A DNA stretch of 36,801 bases from JAVKDP01 sp040222185. Lineage in GTDB: Bacteria; Bacteroidota; Rhodothermia; Balneolales; Balneolaceae. The stretch covers positions 1 through 36,801 of the forward strand of contig JAVKDP010000098.1 of the NCBI GenBank assembly GCA_040222185.1. Reading direction: 5' to 3'. Made by a program: the position numbers and the translations under genes. The first letter of the stretch is position 1. Every line of letters begins with the position of its first letter. The notes under the pieces are model-generated. The model saw nothing but the letters and a program-made list of their open reading frames with translations, was not told where the DNA came from and ran no database searches. Shown here in pieces: positions 1 through 7,867 of this stretch.

Positions 1-56
1 AAACAGAACAAAACAAAAGAAATTTTTTTATCAATATAATTCACAAAGACAACGAC

Positions 57-563
57 ATGAAAAATCTAAAAACATACTTATCTATTTTTGCTATCGTAGC
101 CTTTTCTACTACTGCAACTTTCGCACAAGAATCTGCTAACGTAGCTGTAACTGCTCAAGTTGAAGCTGCTCTTGGTTTAACTCCAACTGCTGTTTCTCTA
201 GGAACTATCCAAACTGCTGCTGCTTCTATCCTAGATGCAAATGCTAACGATGATGCTACTGAAGCTAACATCGGTGGATCTGCTTCTGCTGGTTCTCTTG
301 TAATTACTGGTACTTCTGGTGCTGCTATTACAGTATCTTGGGCTAACGCAACACTTGATACTTCACCAGCTTCTGATGCTGTAACTTTTACTCCATCTGT
401 TTGGATCGGTGCTTCTGAGCTAACTACTCCAGCTGGTTCTGCAACAACTATCACTGGTGGTTCAATTACTCTTGATATCGGTGGTGAGCTTGCTGCAACT
501 TCAGGTACAGGTGCTTACTCTACTGCTAACGGTACTCCAATCGTATTTACTGTTACTTATTAA
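57..563 (+). CDS. DUF4402 family pilin-like secreted protein
   Basis: The 168-residue product has a signal peptide (about residues 1-23, ending TFAQ). A small beta-rich Ala/Thr/Ser/Gly domain follows and ends in the DUF4402-typical pattern 'GTPIVFTVTY'. DUF4402 proteins are commonly encoded beside chaperone-usher genes, and here a PapD-like chaperone and an usher follow, so a fibre subunit is the best reading. Codon use is strikingly uniform (Ala GCT, Thr ACT, Ser TCT dominate) and differs from the downstream genes, suggesting very high expression as expected of a major structural subunit. The gene is followed at once by a strong terminator, so it is probably transcribed mostly on its own. 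The ATG at 57 is the only start that keeps the signal peptide. Only 56 bases upstream are visible, so the promoter cannot be judged. Confidence 0.85.
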   Translation: MKNLKTYLSIFAIVAFSTTATFAQESANVAVTAQVEAALGLTPTAVSLGTIQTAAASILDANANDDATEANIGGSASAGSLVITGTSGAAITVSWANATLDTSPASDAVTFTPSVWIGASELTTPAGSATTITGGSITLDIGGELAATSGTGAYSTANGTPIVFTVTY

Positions 564-580
564 GAGTTCGTAAAAACTTT

Positions 581-616
581 AAAAGTCTCATTAGATAATA
601 ATGAGACTTTTTTTTT
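581..616 (+). terminator. Rho-independent terminator after pilin gene
   Basis: A perfect 13-bp stem (581-593 with 599-611) has a 5-base loop, and its right arm runs into nine T residues (608-616). It lies 17 bases after the pilin stop codon. Partial read-through here would give abundant pilin relative to assembly genes, a usual arrangement for fimbrial subunits. Confidence 0.9.
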
Positions 617-743
617 GACTTGTAGTACATCATTCTCATTCAGTGTTCAAAATTTTGTACTCACATCTCAAAAAAAAATCGGTTATAACAATTGCATTGC
701 TTTTTCTTATGTTTAGGCACACTAAAAAAGAAAATATAATATC

Positions 744-1577
744 ATGCTAAGAGTATATCTTTTAACCATTTGCGCATTTTTAACTTTTACCCTAAGTGTA
801 AATGCCCAGGTTACAATATCGCCCACAAACCTTTTTATTGAAGGAAATACCAGGTTTGGCTCCTATATAGTTGTCAATGGTTCTTCTGAACAACAAGAGA
901 TTTCTGTGGATTTCTTATTTGCTTATACCGATGTAGATGACTCTGGTAATAGAGTTATTGTATATGATGATTCTGTTTCAGAAGACCAGTATTCGATAGC
1001 TAGTTATATCCGTGCTTTTCCTAAAAACTTTGTTCTGGCTCCTGGTCAACGCCAGGTAGTAAGGCTAAGAGTTAGCCCACCACAAGGATTAGATGATGGT
1101 ACATACTGGGCAAGGATTAAAACTACTTCTGCTCCTGAAACCCCTCCTATTGAACTGGGTGCTGCAGATGCAGTAACTGCAAGAGTTGGGATTAAAATTG
1201 AGCAGGTTACAGGAATTTTTTATAAACAAGGTACAGTTGATACAGGTGTTGGTGTACAGGGTATCAGAACTAACCTTTCAGATGATGGCAATACCCTTTC
1301 GGTGTTGGCAGATATAGTAAGAACAGGAAACTCTCCGTTCCTTGGGTCTATTACTACCTCATTAACAAACTCGGCAGGCGAAGTTGTACGAAGTGAGTTT
1401 GTTTCTACATCACTTTATTTTGACAAAATTTACAAGCAGGATCTCCTTATTGAAGGACTTCCAGCAGGAACTTATTCCCTTAGTGTAAAATTTGAAACAG
1501 AACGAAGTGATATTTCTGGAAACAACTTAATACAAATGGAGCCGGTTACCGAAACAACCACTTATGTTATAAGGTGA
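744..1577 (+). CDS. PapD-like periplasmic fimbrial chaperone
   Basis: The 277-residue product has a signal peptide (residues 1-22, ending VNAQ) followed by two immunoglobulin-like halves. The first half carries the chaperone-family pattern 'PKNFVLAPGQRQVVRLRV' at about residues 93-110, matching the PapD region where subunit strands are bound. The second half begins near 'SVLADIVRTGNSPFLG'. Overall similarity to classical PapD is low, but the family length and position directly before an usher fit. By family knowledge it would hold DUF4402 subunits in the periplasm and hand them to the usher. Its TGA stop overlaps the GTG start of the usher gene by four bases, so the two are translationally coupled. 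Confidence 0.75.
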   Translation: MLRVYLLTICAFLTFTLSVNAQVTISPTNLFIEGNTRFGSYIVVNGSSEQQEISVDFLFAYTDVDDSGNRVIVYDDSVSEDQYSIASYIRAFPKNFVLAPGQRQVVRLRVSPPQGLDDGTYWARIKTTSAPETPPIELGAADAVTARVGIKIEQVTGIFYKQGTVDTGVGVQGIRTNLSDDGNTLSVLADIVRTGNSPFLGSITTSLTNSAGEVVRSEFVSTSLYFDKIYKQDLLIEGLPAGTYSLSVKFETERSDISGNNLIQMEPVTETTTYVIR

Positions 1578-4576
1578 AAAAATATTGTCTAAAATTAATT
1601 CTAAACTTATCCATTATCCTTCTATGCTTCATTTCGTTCTCAGAAACAGTTTTTGCACAGAATGATACTGAAGAGGATATTGAAGTTTACCTTTCTTTTA
1701 GACATCGCGGCGTAATAAATACTGTAGTAGTAGCCTATTACAAAGACGACACCTTTTTCCTCCCTATTAATGAGCTCTTTGAGCTTTTCCAGATTGATGC
1801 TACCATTAATGGTTTAATCACAACGGGTAAATTTGCCCAGGAGCAAACGCTCTATTCTATTAACCTGGAAAGCAAGGTTATCTCTTTTGGAGACACCAGG
1901 CGTGCTCTTAGCGATGACGATTTCTTAATCAATGATTTTGATAATTATCTAACAACAGAAATTTTTGAAGATGTATTCGGTCTTCGCTTTCTCGTTGATC
2001 TGAATAATCTTGCTGTTGATCTTGAAACTGAAAAGGAGTTGCCCAGTATTGAAAGTGCACTAAGAAATATTCGAAGAAGGTTTGCGAATCAGAATAGAAA
2101 TGAAAATGTATATCATCCGTTAAGATCTGGGAGAGAACGCACGCTTATAAACGGTGGCTTTCTTGATTACTCTTTATCCTCTTTTGTAAGCGAAGAAGAG
2201 AATAATTACAACATAAATACCTCTCTTGGACTCCAACTGGCAGGTGGAGAGCTACAAGGAAACGTTGCAGGATATTATTCTGAAGATTTTTCAGATATCC
2301 GGTCAGAAAATCTGAGCTGGAGATATGTTATTGGAAACACCCCTGCAATTACAGATATCACTCTTGGACAGTCCGTTTTGGACGGTGTTTTATCAACACC
2401 ATACTCGGGTATCCGAATTACTAATGAGCCTATTGAACCCAGGAGATTTTTTAGTGAATTTGAAGTCCAGGGTTTTACATTTCCGGAATCAGAAGTTGAG
2501 CTATACCTCAATAATGCACTTATTGATTTTCAAAAAACGGATGACTCGGGTCAATACCGGTTTTTAGCTCCTCAGTATTATGGATCTTCTCTTTTAAATG
2601 TTAAGATTTATGGACCAACGGGTCAAATAATCGAACGTTCTTCAAGAGTTCGAGTTCCATTTAACTTCCTCCCAAAAGGAAAAGTAAATTACTACATAAA
2701 TGCCGGTACTTTGGATAATCCGGTTATAGGTAGTACTGAAAGAAGTTTAACCGTTCAGGGAAATAGCTCTTTTGGTTTAACCCATTGGTTAACTACAAAA
2801 GTAGGTTTGGAATATTTCGAGCATGTTTCAACTGATAATCTACCTACACTTACCTCTACTGTATCTGCAAGAATTCTCTCTAACTATATTCTGAGCCTTG
2901 AAGGGGTTAGTAAAGGATATTATCGTTCCACTCTCAACGCAATTTACCCAAACTCTTCAAGCATTAGTGTTGACTACACAAACTATACTACAGATACTGG
3001 TATTTACAATGGTTCCGGGAATAGTAGCCAATTAATAGCGAGTGTATTCTACCCCCTTAATTTTTTTAAGCTACCTGTGTATGCGCGGGCGTCTTCTTTC
3101 TCAAGACTAAGAGGCGAAAGTACATTCACTTCTTTCAGGTTAGACTTAAACACTAGGATAAGTAAGCTTAATCTTAGAGTTGGATATAGCGACAGGTTGA
3201 TTGATTCATATAATTTTATTGAACCATCTAACGCTTCTTTAATAGAGTCTTCAGCTAGTTATAACTTATCCAGAAATCGAAAAATACCGAAGTTATTACA
3301 AGGAACCTTTTTTAGAGCTCAAATGAGGTACTTCCCTTCATTGAGTCAGTTTGAGTCCTCTGAGTTCCTTTTTTCAAAAAACATATTCCAGAAAGGAAGA
3401 TTTCAGTTAGCTTTTGGAAGAAACTTCAGCACAAGTTCAAATTCGTTACGTTTTAGCTTAATTATTGATTTCAATAAAATAAGGTCGAATACTACTGTGG
3501 CTATGGTACGGAACTCATTTACCACAACGCAGAACTTCAGAGGTTCAATTGGGTATGATAGCAATTATAACAACTTCCTTTTTACAGGCCGTGACCAGGT
3601 AGGTCGTTCCGGTTCTGCCGTAAAATTATTTGTAGATAACAATAGTAACGATAAGATCGATGAAAATGACGAACTAATACCGGGTGGAGCCTTGAGAATT
3701 GGTCGAAACGGTACCTCTTCGATTGAAAAGAATGGTGTACTCTACTACACCCAGATGCTTCCTTATTACCAGTACGATATGGAGATGAATACAGGTTCTA
3801 TTGTAAACCCAATGCTTGTACCATCCGAGGATAAGTTTTCTATTATTGCTGATCCGAACACTTTCAAGAAAATCGAGATTCCTTTTTATATGTCTGGTAT
3901 TATAGATGGAATCGTTGAAAAAGTGTACTCTAATGGACGTATTGGAGGTATTGGTGGTTTAAAGCTGATTCTTTCTTCTGTGGATAAAGACTTTACTAAA
4001 GAGATAAGAACATTCTCAGATGGAAGCTTCTACGAATATGAAGTACCTCCAGGAAACTATGAAGTATTTATCGATCCAAGCCAATTAGAGATACTGGAGT
4101 CAAAATCTTTCCCTGAGAAAATTGAATTCGAAGTTAAAGCTATACCTGAAGGTGACTTCGTGGAAGGCTTAGGTTTTACATTGCGACCTACTGACTATAT
4201 TGAGGAAGAAGAACCAGATTCAGCTGCTATTATTAACACCAGGATCATTACACAAAACATACTTGAAGACCAGGCCATCATTCAATTCGAAAACGATTTA
4301 TCGAATAATGTGGACATGTCTCTTCGCTATATAATTATGGCTCAAAATGCCTTTTATAATAAGGATATTGAGACAGCATTTACGTATGTTAGTGAGTCTT
4401 TAGAAATGTTTGAAACAGCTCAGGCATATGCATTAAGAGGTACATTATACTATTTCAGGGGTAACAGGGAAGAAGCGATTAAAAGTTGGGAAACAGCCAT
4501 TCGTTTTGACCCTGATATTAATATTCCAAATATAGATACGCTAGACGATATCGTTAATACAGGAACTTTGGAATAG
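1574..4576 (+). CDS. Outer-membrane usher-like protein with C-terminal TPR
   Basis: The 1000-residue product starts at a GTG and has a signal peptide (residues 1-29, ending VFAQ). An usher-like N-terminal periplasmic domain (about 30-150) is followed by a long beta-barrel region (about 190-670). Inside the barrel is the usher-typical plug region, with 'VELYLNNALIDF', 'GSSLLNVKIYGPTGQ' and then 'LPKGKVNYYINAGTLDNP'. After the barrel come a 'DNNSNDKIDENDEL' Asp-rich loop domain (about 682-760), a carboxypeptidase-regulatory-like beta domain (about 775-840) and a TPR-like helical tail (about 920-990). Classical ushers end with short periplasmic domains and lack TPRs. The tail closely resembles the lipoprotein at 6516-7034. 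One base separates the stop from the next gene, so this usher belongs to the same unit as the motor genes. Confidence 0.8.
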   Translation: MKKYCLKLILNLSIILLCFISFSETVFAQNDTEEDIEVYLSFRHRGVINTVVVAYYKDDTFFLPINELFELFQIDATINGLITTGKFAQEQTLYSINLESKVISFGDTRRALSDDDFLINDFDNYLTTEIFEDVFGLRFLVDLNNLAVDLETEKELPSIESALRNIRRRFANQNRNENVYHPLRSGRERTLINGGFLDYSLSSFVSEEENNYNINTSLGLQLAGGELQGNVAGYYSEDFSDIRSENLSWRYVIGNTPAITDITLGQSVLDGVLSTPYSGIRITNEPIEPRRFFSEFEVQGFTFPESEVELYLNNALIDFQKTDDSGQYRFLAPQYYGSSLLNVKIYGPTGQIIERSSRVRVPFNFLPKGKVNYYINAGTLDNPVIGSTERSLTVQGNSSFGLTHWLTTKVGLEYFEHVSTDNLPTLTSTVSARILSNYILSLEGVSKGYYRSTLNAIYPNSSSISVDYTNYTTDTGIYNGSGNSSQLIASVFYPLNFFKLPVYARASSFSRLRGESTFTSFRLDLNTRISKLNLRVGYSDRLIDSYNFIEPSNASLIESSASYNLSRNRKIPKLLQGTFFRAQMRYFPSLSQFESSEFLFSKNIFQKGRFQLAFGRNFSTSSNSLRFSLIIDFNKIRSNTTVAMVRNSFTTTQNFRGSIGYDSNYNNFLFTGRDQVGRSGSAVKLFVDNNSNDKIDENDELIPGGALRIGRNGTSSIEKNGVLYYTQMLPYYQYDMEMNTGSIVNPMLVPSEDKFSIIADPNTFKKIEIPFYMSGIIDGIVEKVYSNGRIGGIGGLKLILSSVDKDFTKEIRTFSDGSFYEYEVPPGNYEVFIDPSQLEILESKSFPEKIEFEVKAIPEGDFVEGLGFTLRPTDYIEEEEPDSAAIINTRIITQNILEDQAIIQFENDLSNNVDMSLRYIIMAQNAFYNKDIETAFTYVSESLEMFETAQAYALRGTLYYFRGNREEAIKSWETAIRFDPDINIPNIDTLDDIVNTGTLE

Positions 4577-4577
4577 T

Positions 4578-6485
4578 ATGTATTCAGTATTAAAAATAAA
4601 TATCATACAACGGATTAATCTACTTAAGGAAAAGAGATTTTCAGCTTTGAAATTACCTGGTAATCAGATTTTTGGATTATTTTTTCTTCTTTTCTCGCTA
4701 GGGTTCATTAGCCTTAGCTCTAGCCCGTTATATGCCCAGGCCCAGGATGACCAGCTCTCTCCTTTTCAGTCTGCTGATTTAAGAATTGCGAACCTGGAGC
4801 AAAGTTACGATAGCCAGATTATTGAGATACTCTCTAATTACTTTGATCGTAGGAAATTCTTTGTTGATGTTGATATTAATGCTGAGATGATTGATCAGAC
4901 ATATGAAACCACCACTCAGAATCAGGTGGTGACTCAGCGTCCGCAAAGCATAATGATGCCCGGACTTCCATTCTTACCCCAGGAGAATCTTCAAACGAAT
5001 GATGCTGTTACCGGAACACCTGAAACTGTAGTAAGTACTAATACTGTACTTACTCTTCGGCTAATAAATCTAACTGTCAATATTTTTGCTGATTCTTCTC
5101 TAAGCAATCAAGAAATAGACTTTATGAGGTTGATTGCAGGGATAGCTCTTAAAACAAATACTGCACGGGGTGATGTGATTAATATCACCCAAATTGCAAT
5201 GCCCAATTTTGTAATTCAACCTGATCTCAACCCTTCGGGTACCACTTCTGCCCAACCGAATAACTCATCAGACTCTGATTTTACAAGCTTGCTAGGTATA
5301 GCTAAGGAATTTGTTCCTGGAATACTATTACTGGTATTACTTGGGCTAATTGTATTGTTTAACAGGTTTTTGAATAAACCAAAACAAGCTCCAGCTCCAA
5401 TATCTCAACAGCGTGAGACTTTTAAGAATGAAATTGAAAGAATTGAAACACCTGCACCATCTCAGCAAGTTAGTATTAGCTTAACTGACAAAGATGAAGC
5501 AGTATTCAGTTTTGAAGAAATAGGTGAAAAATTCTTTAACGACCCGCAAGAAATCGCGTTACTATTCGAATACTGGATTGATGAGGATCCTGAGAATGGT
5601 GCTATAAAAGCAGCTGAAGTAATTTCAACAGTTGATAAACGCCTTCTCCGTTCTCTGAAAAACAATCTGTTATCAGAACGGTACGATGAAATTGCTGCTG
5701 CTATTGAAGTGCTCCCTGAGATGAGCGAGGAGAAAAAGCTGGATGTAGCCAAGAAGTTTAGCGCTATGCTGCCAAAAGGTGACTCTGAATTATCTTTTTC
5801 ACAGCGCCATGGCCAACAAGCACTCTTTAAGTTCCTTGATCATATTTCGGACCAGCAGCTGGTACGATTAATCAATGAAGAAGATGGACAGACTGCAGCT
5901 TTGATTATAGATTATCTACCAGAAGAAAAGGGTGCCCAGTTACTTGACGAGTTCGATAAAGACAAAGCTACCGACATCATGCTGAATATGACAACCCTGC
6001 ATAGTCTTTCATATAAAAAGCATGGTGAAATAGCTTCTGAACTATTCGATAAAGCAATGGACGTTATCGATAAGGAGAAAGATGAACGCCATGGAATCGA
6101 AAACATACTTCCTATTCTTGAAAAACTACCGTTGTCAGAACAGCGAGATTATATCGATGAACTCATTGCTTCAAGATCTGTTGTGGGTGAGATAATTGAT
6201 AACCAGTTTATTACTGTAGAGCAGATTCCGGATTTGAAGAACCATGTAATCAGAGATGCTGTTAAAGTATTAAATACCGAAACAATGCTAAATGCTCTGA
6301 TAGGTCTTGATCAAAGAGTTGTAGATGCCATCTTAAACTTCCGCCCTAAAAGGGAGCAAAAATTACTGCGACAGGAATTGGAGCAAACCAAAGATAAAGA
6401 TGAAAAAGGTAAGCATCCTGCTAAGTACCTCTTAATGGACTCCATTCGTAGAATAGACAAACTTTACAATGAAATTGAAGCGTAA
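4578..6485 (+). CDS. FliF-FliG fusion: MS-ring-like and rotor-switch-like protein
   Basis: The 635-residue product begins with a hydrophobic segment (about 31-47), either a first membrane span or a signal peptide ending LYAQA. A periplasmic region (about 65-225) matches the FliF C-terminal half, with 'IIEILSNYFDRRKFFVDVDI', then 'LINLTVNIFADSSLS' and 'ARGDVINITQIAMPNF'. A membrane span follows (about 247-266), then a cytoplasmic part of about 350 residues that reads as FliG. FliG-like landmarks are 'EEDGQTAALIIDYLPEEKGA' (FliG middle-domain pattern) and 'NALIGLDQRVVDAIL...KREQKLLRQELE' (FliG C-terminal, MotA-facing domain). FliF and FliG are normally separate proteins. A FliF N-terminal periplasmic repeat is missing. 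MotA and MotB genes follow directly, supporting a rotor role. MgtE N-domains resemble FliG, but context favours FliG. Confidence 0.8.
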   Translation: MYSVLKINIIQRINLLKEKRFSALKLPGNQIFGLFFLLFSLGFISLSSSPLYAQAQDDQLSPFQSADLRIANLEQSYDSQIIEILSNYFDRRKFFVDVDINAEMIDQTYETTTQNQVVTQRPQSIMMPGLPFLPQENLQTNDAVTGTPETVVSTNTVLTLRLINLTVNIFADSSLSNQEIDFMRLIAGIALKTNTARGDVINITQIAMPNFVIQPDLNPSGTTSAQPNNSSDSDFTSLLGIAKEFVPGILLLVLLGLIVLFNRFLNKPKQAPAPISQQRETFKNEIERIETPAPSQQVSISLTDKDEAVFSFEEIGEKFFNDPQEIALLFEYWIDEDPENGAIKAAEVISTVDKRLLRSLKNNLLSERYDEIAAAIEVLPEMSEEKKLDVAKKFSAMLPKGDSELSFSQRHGQQALFKFLDHISDQQLVRLINEEDGQTAALIIDYLPEEKGAQLLDEFDKDKATDIMLNMTTLHSLSYKKHGEIASELFDKAMDVIDKEKDERHGIENILPILEKLPLSEQRDYIDELIASRSVVGEIIDNQFITVEQIPDLKNHVIRDAVKVLNTETMLNALIGLDQRVVDAILNFRPKREQKLLRQELEQTKDKDEKGKHPAKYLLMDSIRRIDKLYNEIEA

Positions 6486-6515
6486 AAAGTCATTTTAACT
6501 TTAAACCACATATCG

Positions 6516-7034
6516 ATTTTTCAGAAACCAGCTATTTTAGCCCTGCTACTAATAATTGGAATTGGGTGTAAAAGTACAAACAGCTTAACAGAAGAATCTC
6601 CTGAGATATTACCGGAGCTGGCTGTAAATGATACCCCTGTTGATTCCGCTGCAATACAAGATTCGCTTGAAAACCTCGAGCAATTGCGACTGGATTTGAT
6701 TGAAGAGCATAAAACCCAGTTAACAGAGGAGTATGGTGCAAAGGCGAATGGAGTTTCGACCTTCTATATCACAGCCCAGCAGTTCTTTTATAATGGAAAT
6801 TATGAATATGCTCTCTACTATATAGATAAAGCACTCAACATTCGTGAAAATGCTGATATCCTGGCTTTAAAAGGGAGTATTTATCTTGGGTTAGGTTCCA
6901 ATGAGGGTTTTATTCGTAACTGGAGAAAAGCGCTAGAGCTTGACAGAAACGTACCCATACCCAACTCAGATTTGATTATTGCTGAACTCCAACGGCAGGG
7001 TTTGATTAACGAAAACCTGGAAAGGAATTTCTAA
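6516..7034 (+). CDS. TPR lipoprotein with no canonical start codon
   Basis: The open frame encodes a lipoprotein signal ('KPAILALLLIIGIGC', Cys at 6567-6569), a linker of about 60 residues and a TPR-like domain. The only ATG/GTG/TTG in frame near the front is a TTG at 6684, which would discard the signal sequence. Upstream of the Cys only ATT (6492, 6516), ATA (6510) or CTG (6543) are available; I chose ATT 6516, which gives an 18-residue signal, with low certainty about the exact start. The TPR part, from 'AQQFFYNGNYEYAL' to 'NVPIPNSDLIIAELQRQGLI', aligns along its whole length with the C-terminus of the usher. The gene lies 30 bases after the FliF-FliG stop and 9 bases before motA. It probably sits in the outer membrane and links usher and motor, which is an inference. 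Confidence 0.65.
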   Translation: MFQKPAILALLLIIGIGCKSTNSLTEESPEILPELAVNDTPVDSAAIQDSLENLEQLRLDLIEEHKTQLTEEYGAKANGVSTFYITAQQFFYNGNYEYALYYIDKALNIRENADILALKGSIYLGLGSNEGFIRNWRKALELDRNVPIPNSDLIIAELQRQGLINENLERNF

Positions 7035-7043
7035 AAACAAGAT

Positions 7044-7841
7044 ATGCGTACTTCAATACTGAACATACTTAGTTTTCTACTCTCCTTTACAATCTTGATT
7101 TGGGGTGCACTTCTTGTAATTGGGTTTACTGAATATAATGTTATCCCTTCTTCCTATGAGTTTTTAAACCTGCCTAGCCTTGCTATTGTGTTTGGAGGAA
7201 TACTCACGAGTGTGTTTATCAGTTTTCCATTTAAACAAGTTATCCAGGCATTACGGGATAGTCTCAGAATCTTCTCTCATAGTGATATTAACGAAAAAGT
7301 TCTTGAGAAGGATATTGAACGTATTTTAGCGTGGCAGGCCAGAATCAGAGATAATAAACTAAGAGCTGTTTCAGAACTTAGTGAGGAATATGCTAACCAA
7401 TTTGAAGGTTACCTCTTCTCAGTATTGGATACGAATTATTCCAGTGATGATTTAAAGGATCTTGGGGAAATCAATATTGAAGAAAACTACGCTCGTCAAA
7501 TGCAGATTAATGAGATCCTGACAAGCATGGGTAAAACCTCTCCTGTTTTCGGAATGCTTGGCACCTTATTTGGACTGGTTGTTATCCTTTCAGGGTTCAA
7601 TGAAGTTGATTCACTTCTTTCCGGTTTAGCTACTGCTTTGATGACTACATTATATGGTATCGTAGTTGGGAACTTTGTTTTTATTCCAATGGCTAAAAAA
7701 ATGAATAATATTGCTTCTCTTCAGTATTTCAGAGAGAAGCTCATTCTCGAGGGTATCATACTAATTGAAGAAGGCAAAAGCTCATTACAGATTTATGATA
7801 AGCTCCAGGCCCATATGAGGCGTAATAAATATCAAAATTAG
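7044..7841 (+). CDS. MotA-like stator ion-channel protein
   Basis: The 265-residue inner-membrane protein has the MotA layout: two N-terminal membrane spans (about 8-28 and 44-62), a cytoplasmic loop of about 90 residues and two C-terminal spans. The third span carries 'SPVFGMLGTLFGLVVIL', with Pro167 at the place of the conserved MotA proline. The fourth carries 'GLATALMTTLYGIVVGNFVF' followed by Pro215. These motifs distinguish MotA from the ExbB/TolQ branch. In the loop, 'WQARIRDNKLRAVSEL' corresponds to the MotA stretch that contacts FliG. By family knowledge five MotA surround two MotB and turn as ions flow, driving FliG. The partner here would be the FliF-FliG fusion. MotB follows after 26 bases. 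Confidence 0.88.
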   Translation: MRTSILNILSFLLSFTILIWGALLVIGFTEYNVIPSSYEFLNLPSLAIVFGGILTSVFISFPFKQVIQALRDSLRIFSHSDINEKVLEKDIERILAWQARIRDNKLRAVSELSEEYANQFEGYLFSVLDTNYSSDDLKDLGEINIEENYARQMQINEILTSMGKTSPVFGMLGTLFGLVVILSGFNEVDSLLSGLATALMTTLYGIVVGNFVFIPMAKKMNNIASLQYFREKLILEGIILIEEGKSSLQIYDKLQAHMRRNKYQN

Positions 7842-7867
7842 TTTAACAGCTATAGTTCGAAAGTACA

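Noticed and set aside
35..40. Perfect TATAAT before the pilin gene
   Set aside because: There is no -35 element at the right spacing and the leader would be about 10 bases; in AT-rich DNA such a hexamer is expected by chance, and the upstream DNA is cut off.
155..454. Open frame opposite the pilin gene
   Set aside because: It is caused by the extreme GCT/ACT codon bias of the pilin, with no start signal or family features.
692..715. Bacteroidota-like promoter (TTG and TATGTTTA) before the chaperone gene
   Set aside because: The -7 box matches 7 of 8 positions but the spacing to the TTG is about 13 instead of about 19-20 bases.
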